A stretch of DNA of 64,000 nt from contig BTPP01000001.1 of the NCBI GenBank assembly GCA_037102815.1, positions 955,001 through 1,019,000 of the forward strand, given 5' to 3'. The translations under genes and the position numbers were made by a program. Shown here one piece after another: positions 47,590 through 58,120 of the stretch (position 1 is its first letter; each line of letters begins with the position of its first letter). The notes beneath the pieces were generated by a model. It did not search any database and was not told the DNA's origin. It worked only from the letters and a program-made list of their open reading frames with translations. Source of the stretch: Neurospora intermedia. Taxonomy: Eukaryota > Ascomycota > Sordariomycetes > Sordariales > Sordariaceae.

Positions 47590-47695
47590 TACTAGGTATA
47601 GGGTGCCGGGTGCAGGGTATAGGGTGCCGGGTGCAGGGTGCAGGGTGCAGGGTGCTGGGTGCTGGGTATTAGGTGCTGGGTATAGGTATTAGGCT
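47590..47695. repeat. GC-rich minisatellite (GGGTGC units)
   Basis: Repeated GGGTGCCGGGTGCAGGGT units with GGGTGCT and GGGTATA variants. No RIP signature. It begins a GC-richer, less altered zone that continues to about 48520. Confidence 0.85.
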
Positions 47696-48072
47696 AGACC
47701 GTACGCGGGGTGGGCGGTAGGCAAACGGGCGGTAGGAGATAGATCCGTAGATAAATGTACGACGTCGTTCGCAACTTCCGTTCTATAACATACAGGCATC
47801 TATAGGCATCTATATATAAAATCTATCCACCTTGACCTAGCCAACTAGAATACAGGATTCTACTTCCAGAATACAATTTACTATATCGGATTAATTTACT
47901 ATAACTGTCCATTTACTATACAGAGCTACAGACGATTCATAGACTGCAAGTTCGTTTAACATCGTCGCGATTGAAACTTACAGTCTGGAGACAGTAAGTG
48001 GATAGTAAGTTGTAGGGGGGGACCCGCAGGTAAGTAAGTAGGGTGATAAAGATTGAATCGCGGTAATAATAT
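47696..48072. other. Low-RIP intergenic-like sequence
   Basis: Near-normal composition with no gene recognised. A short run of G (48016-48021) is the only notable motif. Confidence 0.4.
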
Positions 48073-48073
48073 T

Positions 48074-48187
48074 GATATTAGTATTAGTATTAGTATTAGT
48101 ATTAGTATTAGTATTAGTATTAGTATTAGTATTAGTATTAGTATTAGTATTAGTATTAGTATTAGTATTAGTATTAGTATTAGTATA
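48074..48187. repeat. Hexanucleotide microsatellite (ATTAGT)n
   Basis: About 18 perfect ATTAGT units directly left of the LTR element. The Ser/Ile-repeat open frame starting at 48053 is produced by it and is not a gene. Confidence 0.95.
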
Positions 48188-48192
48188 AGTAT

Positions 48193-48505
48193 TGTAAGGG
48201 AGCTACGAGGTTTACACGCAGGTAGGCCTTGTAAAGAGCTTGAAATAATCGACGAAGAGGAAGAGGGAGGTCTGTGCTAGTAAGGCACAGAGCTTCTAGC
48301 TAAATATACGAAATGCGGTGGGCATCGAAGGTGCTAGAAATGCCAAGGCTAGAAATGTGGCCCGTGCTGCTCCCGAGGGATGTACCCAATGGCGCTTGGC
48401 GCCAAGACGGCTGCCGACAGCCGACCGGCCCATGCACCCAATTAGAAGGCGCGCCTGGCTTATACTTAGAGCTAGGTATTACTTTTGGGCGCTAGCCCCG
48501 TAATA
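48193..48505 (+). repeat. 5' LTR of the short LTR element
   Basis: 313 bp; starts TGTAAGGGAGCTACGAGG; includes GCGCTTGGCGCCAAGACGGC. GC-rich relative to surroundings. Confidence 0.88.
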
Positions 48506-50161
48506 TTACTTCCTACCTCCCCCTTCGAAAAATGGCTAGAAATGCTATATATAAGAAAGAATCTAAGTGCTCTAGTACCCCCGGTGCTCTCGAGTATTCC
48601 TAATGCTTTGCTACTTAAGTTTTTGTAAGAGAAAACGATTAAGTAAATAATTAATAGTAGAGTAGAGTATATTTCCCTAGGAAAGTCCTATTTGTTATTT
48701 TAATACTTATTATTTATGTGTACGCTAGTGCCGGCTATACCCCCGGATTGTACGGTAGCTACCGTACCGGGTATTTCGAGTTCCGGGAGCTTTGAGATAC
48801 CTTGTAATATTTAGTTTTATTTATTTATAAAAACTATTACCCTACCGATTTAATTATAGGACTTATACGCTATTATTTTAAAGATTGTTATTTCTAGTAT
48901 TTAACGGCTACGGTAGTATTTAATATATATACTTTTAGTGAGATTCGCTACTATTAATATATAAGTAGGGTATATATAGCCTTCCTAGGTATTTTTAAAC
49001 CTTATTAGTGCTAATAGAACTTTAAAGTTTACCTTTCCGGTTTCATTAGGCTAATGTCTATGCTTCCTTAATATTCATTACTATTATTATTAATTTCGTT
49101 ATTTTCTTTTAAGCCCCCTTCCGGCATTAGAGTAACTTAAATATATTAGATTTCAAATTTTTTATAGTCTTTAGCCTAATAGGAAGGCGAATTGTAAATT
49201 GTGTAGGTACTTTTCTTTTTTTACTTTTTTTATTGAATTTCCGTTGGATTATTATTATAATTATTAAGGTTCCTTACTGGGGTAGGCCGAGCCCGGGTAG
49301 TAGTAATGTCTATTGGTTCCCCCTTATTAATAATAGCGGTATTAGAGTACCCTATATTCCCCCTAAGAAAAGTATTGCTATTAAGACGTTGGAGGAAGTT
49401 GTAGAGTTTTGGGTAGTTATTTAGAGTTTCTAGTCGTTCGTGGAGGCGCCCGAACTATTTATTATTTAAGGAAGATATTAACGAATCAATAATAGCCTAG
49501 TTTAGCTACGTATTAATTTTAGCTCTATAAAGGACCTTTTTAAGATAGATAAGAAAGTGGGAAATAGATTCCCGGGATTTTTATTGTAGAATAAGGAGTT
49601 TGAGCCCGGCTTTCTTATTTTAGTTGATTTTATTGTAATTGAAACGGAGTTTTTCGAATAATTTTTCCGGTGTCCGGTTGGTAAGAAAGGATTGGGTAAA
49701 GGCGAATAAAGTCCGGCGGATGGCGGACGAAAGGTTAGAATATAGTTAGTAGGGTTAGGCCTTTAGATTATTAATAGTACGGCCGTTAATATAAAGTTTA
49801 ATTTTAGCTATATAAATTTATATATTAAATTCCTTCTTATTTCCTATAAATTTATTAAAATGTAGGAGAATTGGTTTAGGCTAGCCGCCGGTACTAAAGC
49901 CTTCCCTAGGTGAATTGGAGGTTTTAAGAGTAGTTGGTTTATTAATAAGGATTTGAATGGCTGTAGTGAATTACTATTAGCGTTCGTTAGTATTTTGAGT
50001 TTAAGGAATTGAAGTTATAGTACGTTAAAGTAAAAAAAAAGTTGGCGGTTGGAGAATTCTTTGGGTAGTTAAAGGAATTGGTGCGACGGCGAGTACGTTG
50101 GAGACCGCTAGAGATCCGTTCGGGGGAGTTGGAGAAGGATTGAGAAGAGGGTCGATTATAA

Positions 50162-50474
50162 TATAAGGGAACTACGAGGTTTATACGTAGGTAGGCCTTA
50201 TAAAGAGTTTGAAATAATTGATAAAGAGGAAGAGGGAGGTTTGTGCTAGTAAGGTACAGAGCTTCCAGCTAAATATACGAAATGCGGTGGGTATTGAAGG
50301 TGCTAGAAATGCTAAGGCTAGAAATGTGGTCCGTGCTGCTCCCGAGGGATGTACCTAATGGCGTTTGGCGCTAAGACGGCTGCCGATAGCCGACCGGCCC
50401 ATGCACCCAATTAGAAGGCGCGCCTGGCTTATACCCAGAGCCAGGCATTACCTCTGGGCGCCAGCCCCGTGACA
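50162..50474 (+). repeat. 3' LTR of the short LTR element
   Basis: 313 bp; same length as the 5' LTR and alignable without gaps; ends CCAGCCCCGTGACA. Confidence 0.88.
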
Positions 50475-51314
50475 TTAACCTAATAATCAGCTTACTAGTA
50501 GTACGTCGCTACTATATTTCCTTAATTTCGTATTCCTTAAAAAAGTCTACATAATTTATATCTTCTTACAAAACCGACGAATTCTCATTATCCGGATACC
50601 CCTTCTATTTAACCTAAAATTAACGCTAATAGCCGGATCTATAATACTTTATAATCACTTCAACTTTATATTAAATATTATCCTCTTTAATATCTATAAC
50701 TTCTCTTTATAGTACCGCCGCAATAGGGTCCTTATAATACGGTTCTAATAGGGTAATAGGGAATATTAAATAGATTCGGTAATACGTAGGAAATACGAAT
50801 CGGTATATTATCTTCTTCTTTCTAATAACTTTAGTAATTTAGTAGGGCCCTAGGAAGTTATTTACTAATTTAGCGTTTAAATAGTATTATATAATATACT
50901 TTACATTGAATAAAACCCAACTCCTAATATTAAACTCTTTTAACTTCCGAATTTTATTATATTATTTTGTATACTTCTAATTAATAACCTTTAAAATTAT
51001 TATAATTTCAACCTATTTACAAAATAATTTATTAATTCGGTCGGTAATTACTATAGGAAGGACCGTCCTCTACCCTTACTCCGGATCCACCGGTCCCTAA
51101 AAGTAATATTCAAAGAGCCATTCCAATAAGGATTTTCTAATAGTAGTATAAAGATAATTATTATATATACTATACAAATATAATTTTTTCGGCCCAATCG
51201 ACCTACACTATTTTATAAGAAATTCGAAAGTATAATTCCAAATTCTAATTCTACCTCTCTATTTATCCGTCTGTTTAAAAGTATTAGACGGTATTAAAAT
51301 ATTTATAAATATTT
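50475..51314 (-). mobile_element. Gypsy-3 chromovirus fossil, integrase C-terminus and chromodomain
   Basis: Minus-strand remains of a Ty3/gypsy element: a TDG.IER block (family QTDGQTER) near 51262-51290, the integrase C-terminal region to about 50650, and a chromodomain with KGYPDNENS near 50578-50613. Its upstream part reappears at 63347-64000, so LINE2 and everything nested in it split this element. Target duplication AAGAATTTATA (51315-51325 and 63336-63346). Broken, many lesions, the oldest layer of the nest. Confidence 0.8.
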
Positions 51315-51325
51315 AAGAATTTATA
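51315..51325. repeat. Target-site duplication, left copy (LINE2)
   Basis: AAGAATTTATA; partner at 63336-63346. The gypsy-3 frame is consistent across the two flanks. Confidence 0.65.
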
Positions 51326-54107
51326 TATATTGGTCTTATACACGCTAACTATATACATAGTCCGCCCAGTGGGCATATGGTGCTGCTTCGTTCGTAATCG
51401 GTAGGAAAAACCGTACTGTAATAGCCGGATAAAAACCCTCCGTTGCGCTATTGTAACGGCGCTATATCGGCTCTGTACCGTCCCGTTTTCCTTCTTCTCG
51501 GTATAACTTTACTATTATAACCGAAGTTATAAACTTTTATTATATATATAGCCGTCCTAACCCCAGCCTATCGCCGCCCTATCCCTATCCTTCTTATCGT
51601 AGTTTCCCTATAGTCGGTAGCCTTTTATCCTATTTTTTTTAATTATGTTATCCCGGGGTCGCTTAAATTCTTATCAAGGAAACTTCGACCTACCTTCTTC
51701 CTTCCTTCCTTTCTTTCTCCTTTATACTATACTATTATACCTACTATATTATATCTACTCAACTACCGAATCCACCACTATTTTATAATTGTATTTAACC
51801 CGCTTTAGTATTATTAATACTTTACTATATTTTGTAAAAAACCCCCCGGTACTACTAAGAAGACGCCCGCTTCTAAGGCGGTGAAGGTTGTAGCCCTCCT
51901 TAATAATTTAAAAGGTAGCGCCGCTTAAGATACTATAATATTTAATACCGGCCCTAGTAGTTCGTTGTAAAGTAATACCCCTATTAAATTTATTACTTTC
52001 GAGAAGGTTTGGAAGTATTTATTAAAAAAGATATTAGAGAAGAAAGGCGCCGCTATAAGGCACTTCCAACTTCCCAAAAATTATAAGTAGTATAAATTTT
52101 ATATTCGTAGTTTTACTTATACCCTTCCTTTAATTTACTAAGATTTACCTACCTTTAAAATTATTTTCGATTAGGCCTAATACTTCTAAAATCCTTATAA
52201 ATCTCCGTATTATTGCTATAGTATCTTCGTTTCTAATTTGTAAGGTAGTCCGTTATAATATTCCCTACTATAAATATCGGATATAGAAGAGGATTAAAGA
52301 ATACCCGGAGGGCGAATTTATTCCTTTAGTACGTACCTTCGTCGAAGCCGCTATAGCTTTATATAATTATAATATTATTTAGGCTAATTTTAAAGATAAT
52401 TTTAAAGATTTTATTAATAAGGTAGAAATTGCGAACGTTATGTAAGTTGCGGCGGATTGTATTAGCGCCGAACTTTCTTCTATTAGCGATTTCCCGGCTT
52501 TAAATTCGATAATTATAGTCGAATCTCCTATTAAGAAGAAAAAATTCGCTTATACTACTATTAACTCCTCTACGGATATTACTATATTCTATAATAATAT
52601 TACTTCAATTTGTCTCTATATTACTTAACTTAAGGATTCTATTTACCTTCTTTCCGAAAAGGTTAATATAATAATTATTAATATTATACACATTAGTAAA
52701 AATTTAATAGCGGTTCGCGCCCGTTAAAATGATCTCAACAACTACCTCTCCTCTATAAGTACCCCGTATTATCTCTATATCAACTCCCCTACTAACCCTC
52801 CTTGATATAATTTATTAATATTAAATAGATTATTTATAATATTTATATTTATTTTATAAATATAAGTCTAATTAACGAATCTTCTTTTATTTAGCCCTAT
52901 TATAATATAAAAACGGTACTTACTAATATTATTACTAAAAATCTTAATAAGAATAATAATAGAAGTTCCAACCTAGAGGATAATTACAGTCCGGAGGATA
53001 TTAATAACCCTAGCGGCTCTAATATAGTATCGGATAGTAGCAATATAAAGTAATTAATACTCCAACCCCCTAATTTAATTATAATTTAATTTTCTTCTAG
53101 AGTCGCCTTTAATACGTTTAATATACATTTGATCGGCTTTTCTTCGGTTCTATTATAATTCCGTCCTGATTAGGTAATTACCGGTTATAGCCGGGTCTTT
53201 TATATATATAATTAATTATACTAATTTATATCCTTAAGTACTTCTTTTATCTCTCCTACTTTCTTAATTTTAATTACTAATTTATATTCCTATAATCTCC
53301 TAATTTATAAGGCCCACTGTAAGATTCGTTCTATATTCGCTTCGAATTTATTATAAAATTCTTTTTTATTCGTCGGTTATATAAATACATCCTTACCCTA
53401 TAATTAAGTCTATTCTATCTCCTAGTATTCTAACATTAAATATTCGAACGTTTCCTTCTTTATATTACATTAGTAATATAGTATTATTACTTCTAATACT
53501 TTTCTTTCGAAGAGGAATATATATAGACCTATCTTCCCGGTTCTTATTTATATTAGTAGGGAGTTTATAACCTTCAATAAGTAGTATAGCGAAGGGTTTT
53601 TATCTATATTAGGCTATATATAGTATTATAATATAGTTCTATTAAATTATATACGTATTTCTATAGCGCTAAAGTACTTTCTCTTCCTTATAGTTTTAAC
53701 TACTTTTATATACTATTTTACTACCTATTCCCTTCTTATTACCTCTTCTAACTATTTTTCCTTCTCCTTCGGCGTAAATTCTCTTACTTTTCCTTATAAT
53801 ATTGGTATATCTTCGAATAATACTTATTATACGGCCTATTCAATCTTCGTCCTTCCGTTAATTGGTATTAAATTTAATAAATATTATCCTCTTTATTCCT
53901 AGATTTCGGCTACTACCTACATTAGCGTACCCCGTATAAAGGCTACTACTAGGGAGCAGGCTAGCCGCTCTTCGAACGCCCGGACCCTCTTATTAAAATA
54001 GAGGTCGAGGAAGGGGTAAAAGGTTTCCGTCTTTAAGTTAAATATTAATACTACTTTATATACGCCGGAAACTACCCGGAAGTAATTATTCTAAATTATA
54101 GTGAAGC
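51326..54107 (-). mobile_element. LINE2 (Tad1-like), 3' segment
   Basis: Minus strand; continues at 61627-63335 beyond the Copia insertion. The terminus near 51357 shares with LINE1 a GGCATATGGTGC...AAAACCGT...CCGGATAAAAACC motif on the + strand, but the rest differs. The C-terminal ORF2 region lies about 53900-53200. Like LINE1 it has a long (about 1.8 kb) 3' region containing an antisense coding-like frame. The Copia target duplication GAAGC is at 54103-54107. RIP-altered and dead. Confidence 0.8.
51429..52860 (+). pseudogene. Antisense gene-like region in LINE2 3' end
   Basis: Opposite strand to LINE2. ATA (RIP of ATG) AAA ACC CTC at 51429 occupies the same place, just inside the 3'-terminal motif, as the ATG of the LINE1 antisense unit, and again reads into a hydrophobic leader (KTLRCAIVTALYRLCTVPFS). 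Further on come PASKAVKVVALLNNLKGSAA (about 51870), ITFEKVWKYLLKKILEKKGA (about 51985), then in another frame RTFVEAAIALYNYNII (about 52335) and NKVEIANVM.VAADCISAEL (about 52420). The later domain does not resemble that of LINE1. Identity unknown; frame changes could mean introns or decay. Confidence 0.4.
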
Positions 54108-54294
54108 TGTTGGTGGGTCTCTGGCATTCACTGGGCTGAGCCATTCACTGGACTGGGCACAGCCCAGTCCCCACTCTGTGCCTTGCCCAGACCGCACCAT
54201 ATTTAGCCTTCCAGATTTTGCTAGTCTTCCTCTTTCTTCTCGATAGCACTCAATCAATCGTATCTAACCGCTTGATCTCGTTGGTGATCTCACA
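54108..54294 (+). repeat. 5' LTR of the Copia element
   Basis: 187 bp, TGTTGGTGGGTCTCTGGC to ATCTCACA. Preceded by target duplication GAAGC (54103-54107). Confidence 0.95.
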
Positions 54295-56688
54295 GGTTAT
54301 GAGCCCTCTCTAACCTTCCCTATAATCGCATTTGACAAGCGACAAGCGTCTCATCAAGCGTATCGTCAATTTCAATAAGGCGTTGCAATACCGGGTCAAA
54401 AGAAGCAATACAACCTTCGTCAATTTAACGATTCGCCCGCTCGCCTATAAGCTAACCTTACTATATAAAGATTCTTACTAATACTTATTATATAGCGACC
54501 CCTCCCTCGAATTAGTTATTGATTTATTTAACGGACTAATTATTGGTTTATTTATTATCGAATTAAGCGATTTAAGCGATTCTATTATCGAATTAATTAA
54601 ATTAATTAGTAGCTAGTCTAGTGATACCTACTCCCCTTCTTCTTTTTAATATATTGATAACCCCTACTATACCTACGACGATTATTAGTTCGTCGATAGT
54701 TCCCCTCTTCGGGGAGTAGAATATTACTAACTAGTATTAAGGTTTTATAACCGAGTTTAACTATTTCTAATTCGCTAAGTACGTTTTTGAAATAATCCCG
54801 GAGCTGGATAAGGCCGCGGATCCTGATAAATATAACTTCTAGTAGACTAAACGTACTAATGCCAATAAGATTCTACTCTCTACCTTTAAGAACCTTAAGG
54901 TCGTTATTACCCTCAATATTAACGGTTAGGATAAACCCGGTAGGGACTAAAGTTACGTATAATTTTATTTAATTATATATTGTTCGTATTACTAATAAGG
55001 TTCGTAGCGAAGTTTTCGCCGAATATTTAGCTATTAAGTATAATAATTTTAATACTATAGCTTCTTTCCTTATTCGTTATACTTTATTTTGTAAGCGTAT
55101 TGAAAATGCTAAGTTTAAAATCAATAATAACTTCGAAATTACCTTCCTTTACAATACTGTGAAGGCTACCTACCCTATCGATGCTAGATACTAGGTAGCC
55201 GCTTTAGAAGTTAAAGAGTTAGATATCGGCACCTTTTTATCGAAGCTTGGTAATATTAGTAATGTTGAGTCCCGTATTAGTATTAACGTTAATATCTAGA
55301 GGTTGGCTAATAATAATAATAATGCTAATAAGAATAATAATAACGGTAATAGTAGTGCGACCGATAAGAAGAAGGATAATAATAAGCGAGTCGATTATAC
55401 TAGCTACAATAAAAAGATCTACCCTACTTAGAAGTACATTTCCTATAGCTATTACGTTAGTAAGAAGGCCGATATCTATTGGGTCTACTTCCCTAAGTAG
55501 GCGCCTAATATATAGAAGCCCAAAAAGGATATATTGGCTAAGAAGGCAGCCTCTAGTACTAGTACTCTCGCTAATAACGCTTTAATTAATCTTATTACTC
55601 CCGCTACTATTAACTCCACTTTATTATATAGAGGTAGAATATTTATGGGTATGTCGGGTATAAGTACTAGTATAGATTTTTATTAAAGCCCCTAACCGAC
55701 GCTATTAAGCGTATTGACTGTATTTAGAGTAATTAATTAATTGATTATTCCTAATTAGAACTTTAATATACCTACAATAATTTAGTTAAAGATTAATAGG
55801 CTTTAAGGTAATATTAATAATCAAATAATATTTGAAATTTAGTTATTTACAACTCTAATTATACAAATAATATTTTTAACTATTTAAAATAGTTTATAGA
55901 CATATAGTTACTACCCTATCCAGCAGTTTATACTATTAGTAACGGCACTTCGATTTATACCTACTATATTAGTACCGTTGAATTAACTATAGCTACTTTG
56001 AATAATATAACTATTAAAGTTAGAATTAAGGATTATATTTATAGTCCTTCTACCTTAGCGAATCTATTAACTACAAGAGGTCTTCTAAATAATAGTATAG
56101 TCTAGGATATAAAGTCCAATTAAATATTAGTGTACAGTAAAATTACTATTCAATACAAATAGATTAACAACCTTCCCGTCCTTCTAGTATATACCTAGCC
56201 AAATTTCCCCTAAAACGTCCGCTACGCTATAATAGTATTAATTAATTACTTAATAATATATTATCGCTTAATGTACGCGGGCAAAGATTAAGTAATTAAG
56301 GCGTACGAGGCGGCCGGTATTAAGTTTAGTAATACTTAAGACTACTTTTGCGAGGTATATATTAAAGCTAAAGCCTACGATATAATCCCTAAAATAGCTA
56401 ATAAAGTAACGACTTAACTATTAGTATATATCTACGTCGATATTATTTCCTATATTTTACCCGGCTATAAAGGATATTAGTATATAATCTACTTTATTAA
56501 TTAGATTACTAGCTTCTACTAGGCAAGGTTTATAGTTAATAAAGGCGATGCCTTTATATAGATTAAAGAATTCAAAAAATAGGCTAAACTTTAAAGTAGG
56601 GTTAAAATTAGGGTATTTAGTCTTAATGGCGGTCTAAAATTTAATTTTAATACTAAAGAATTTCAATGTAGTAAAATTGTTAATTAAG

Positions 56689-56708
56689 TATATATAAAAG
56701 GCGTAGAG
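56689..56708. repeat. Target-site duplication, left copy (LINE1 copy E)
   Basis: TATATATAAAAGGCGTAGAG, identical over 20 bp to 58101-58120. Confidence 0.95.
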
Positions 56709-57175
56709 CAGGAGTACCGAAACCGCTACCGCCGGACACGACACACGCAGGAGTAATAGCGCCGCCGCTAGAACCGGACACGATCCGAACCAGGTTTATA
56801 GCACTACCACCGGACAGGGAAGGGATACGACCGTAATGAAAGTCCTTTGCAACCAATTCGCAATAACCCTTCTACTACTAATCGGCGGCACCAAGGCCCT
56901 AAGCGCAAGGGAGACGCTTAAAGTCGGTGGGAAGGTCGTCTCGCTCTAGACGAGTACATATACAATTAGTAAAGTCGTTAGCGGTACAAATAAAGGCATC
57001 CAAATTACAATTGAACCCATCCTAGCTACCTAATACTATAGTAACGGCTACCGCCTAAATAACGTTATAAGCGTCGTAGAAGCCGATAAGGATATTTAAT
57101 ATATATATTTTGTAAGTAAAGTTGTAAATAGCATTCTAGGCACCGCCAATTAGAAATATAAAAGTTAAATAGCGG
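56709..57175 (-). pseudogene. Antisense Cys-domain in LINE1 copy E
   Basis: Minus strand, least mutated copy of the C-terminal domain of the antisense unit. It has at least five cysteines in about 40 residues (FNCN, FICTANDF, TNCICT, LPC) then GYCELVAKDFHYGRIPSL and a Gly/Ser-rich stretch. The Cys pattern plus the N-terminal hydrophobic leader in other copies suggests a secreted or membrane-anchored protein. The family is not recognised. The copy is truncated at the LINE 5' edge, so its last residues are missing. Confidence 0.45.
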
Positions 57176-58100
57176 AAAAGAAGAAAGGAGGGCGAGGAAC
57201 TTACTAGTAAACGAAATAAAATAAATCTTTTTAATAATAACCTTCTTAAAAGCGCCGGAGGAATTAGGCTTATTATTAGAATATAGGACGGAAGCGAAAT
57301 CTATAGTATAATAAAAATAAAGAATTTTATAAATAATATTAATTAAATTAATATAAGGAATAAGGAGGAAGGAAAAGAAACTATACCGGTTCTAAAGGGG
57401 ATAATTACTAAAGAAATTATAAAAAATATAAGCGAGGAATATAAATTCTAAAGGTACAACTATAAGGGACGTAGGGCCCAACGAATTAAAGGAGGGACCC
57501 TTTACGTTAGGGGTTAAATTAATAGGGCTAGGACAATAATAGCCGGAGGAAATTATTTTATTAAAAGTTATAATAGGGAGGAAGGAGGAAAGGAATTAGG
57601 AAGGGCGCTGTATAGGGGATTATATAAATAGAGGAAGGGGTTTTTATACTAATATAAATAGGAATAGAAGGATAAAGTAGGAAAATGAATAATAGGGCGG
57701 AAATATTTATAAATAAGGAAAGGAAGCGGAAAAGTAGGGTAATAAACGGGAAAATAAGATAGGGAAGCGGAGAAAAAACGGAGGAAAGAGTAGTAGGGAA
57801 TAAAATAGAGAGGCGGCGAAGGAAGCGGCGTACCGGGTTTAGTCCTATTCCTAATATTTCTATTATTCTAGTATTAGGATAATATAGCGGTAGAAAAGAC
57901 GAAATTATATTCGCTATAGCGGTGGGTGAGAACCGTTATAGCTATAAGCAAAGTAGGAGCGGCGTAATAAACCACAGCCGAAATAGAGCTGGAGGTTTTC
58001 ATCCGGAGGCGCTTAACGTCTAACGGTTTTCCCCTCCAAAGAACTGGAGAAGGACCTCATGCCAATAAGGCGCTATAGTTTATAGTATAGGGAATAAGAT
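56709..58100 (+). mobile_element. LINE1 copy E: 1.4-kb 5'-truncated fragment in Copia
   Basis: Only the LINE1 3' region (no RT), ending GGAATAAGAT, with a perfect 20-bp target duplication, which is diagnostic of target-primed reverse transcription. It interrupts the Copia integrase region. The first about 350 bp are GC-rich and barely RIP-altered, while the remainder is AT-shifted. The minus strand of the GC-rich part gives the best view of the antisense C-terminal domain (GFNCNLDAFICTANDFTN, CICTRLERDDLPTDFKRLPC, VAKDFHYGRIPSLSGGS). Confidence 0.93.
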
Positions 58101-58120
58101 TATATATAAAAGGCGTAGAG
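58101..58120. repeat. Target-site duplication, right copy (LINE1 copy E)
   Basis: TATATATAAAAGGCGTAGAG; Copia sequence resumes here. Confidence 0.95.

Larger units (their letters stand above)
48193..50474 (+). mobile_element. Short LTR retrotransposon fossil, probably non-autonomous
   Basis: 2.28 kb. Two 313-bp LTRs (48193-48505 and 50162-50474) enclose about 1.66 kb. No RT, integrase or protease domain is recognised. The interior holds a + strand coding-like region (for example KSIAIKTLEEVVEFWVV near 49365, SYINLYIKFLLISYKF near 49795) that may be gag-like. The two LTRs differ at about 29 sites by my count, all transitions, as RIP would leave. The ends TGTAAGG and GTGACA resemble the solo LTR at 1124-1387. 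Adjacent bases do not form a clear target duplication; the left side is the ATTAGT microsatellite. It lies next to the chromodomain end of gypsy-3. Broken, with a modest number of breaks; age cannot be set from RIP-altered LTRs. Confidence 0.8.

Noticed and set aside
48074-48187. CRISPR-like array
   Set aside because: Continuous 6-bp microsatellite with no spacers, in fungal DNA.
48053-48280. 75-codon open frame with a long Ser-Ile repeat
   Set aside because: Generated by the ATTAGT microsatellite running into the 5' LTR.
55247-55585. 112-codon open frame
   Set aside because: Off-frame reading of the Asn-rich Copia gag region.
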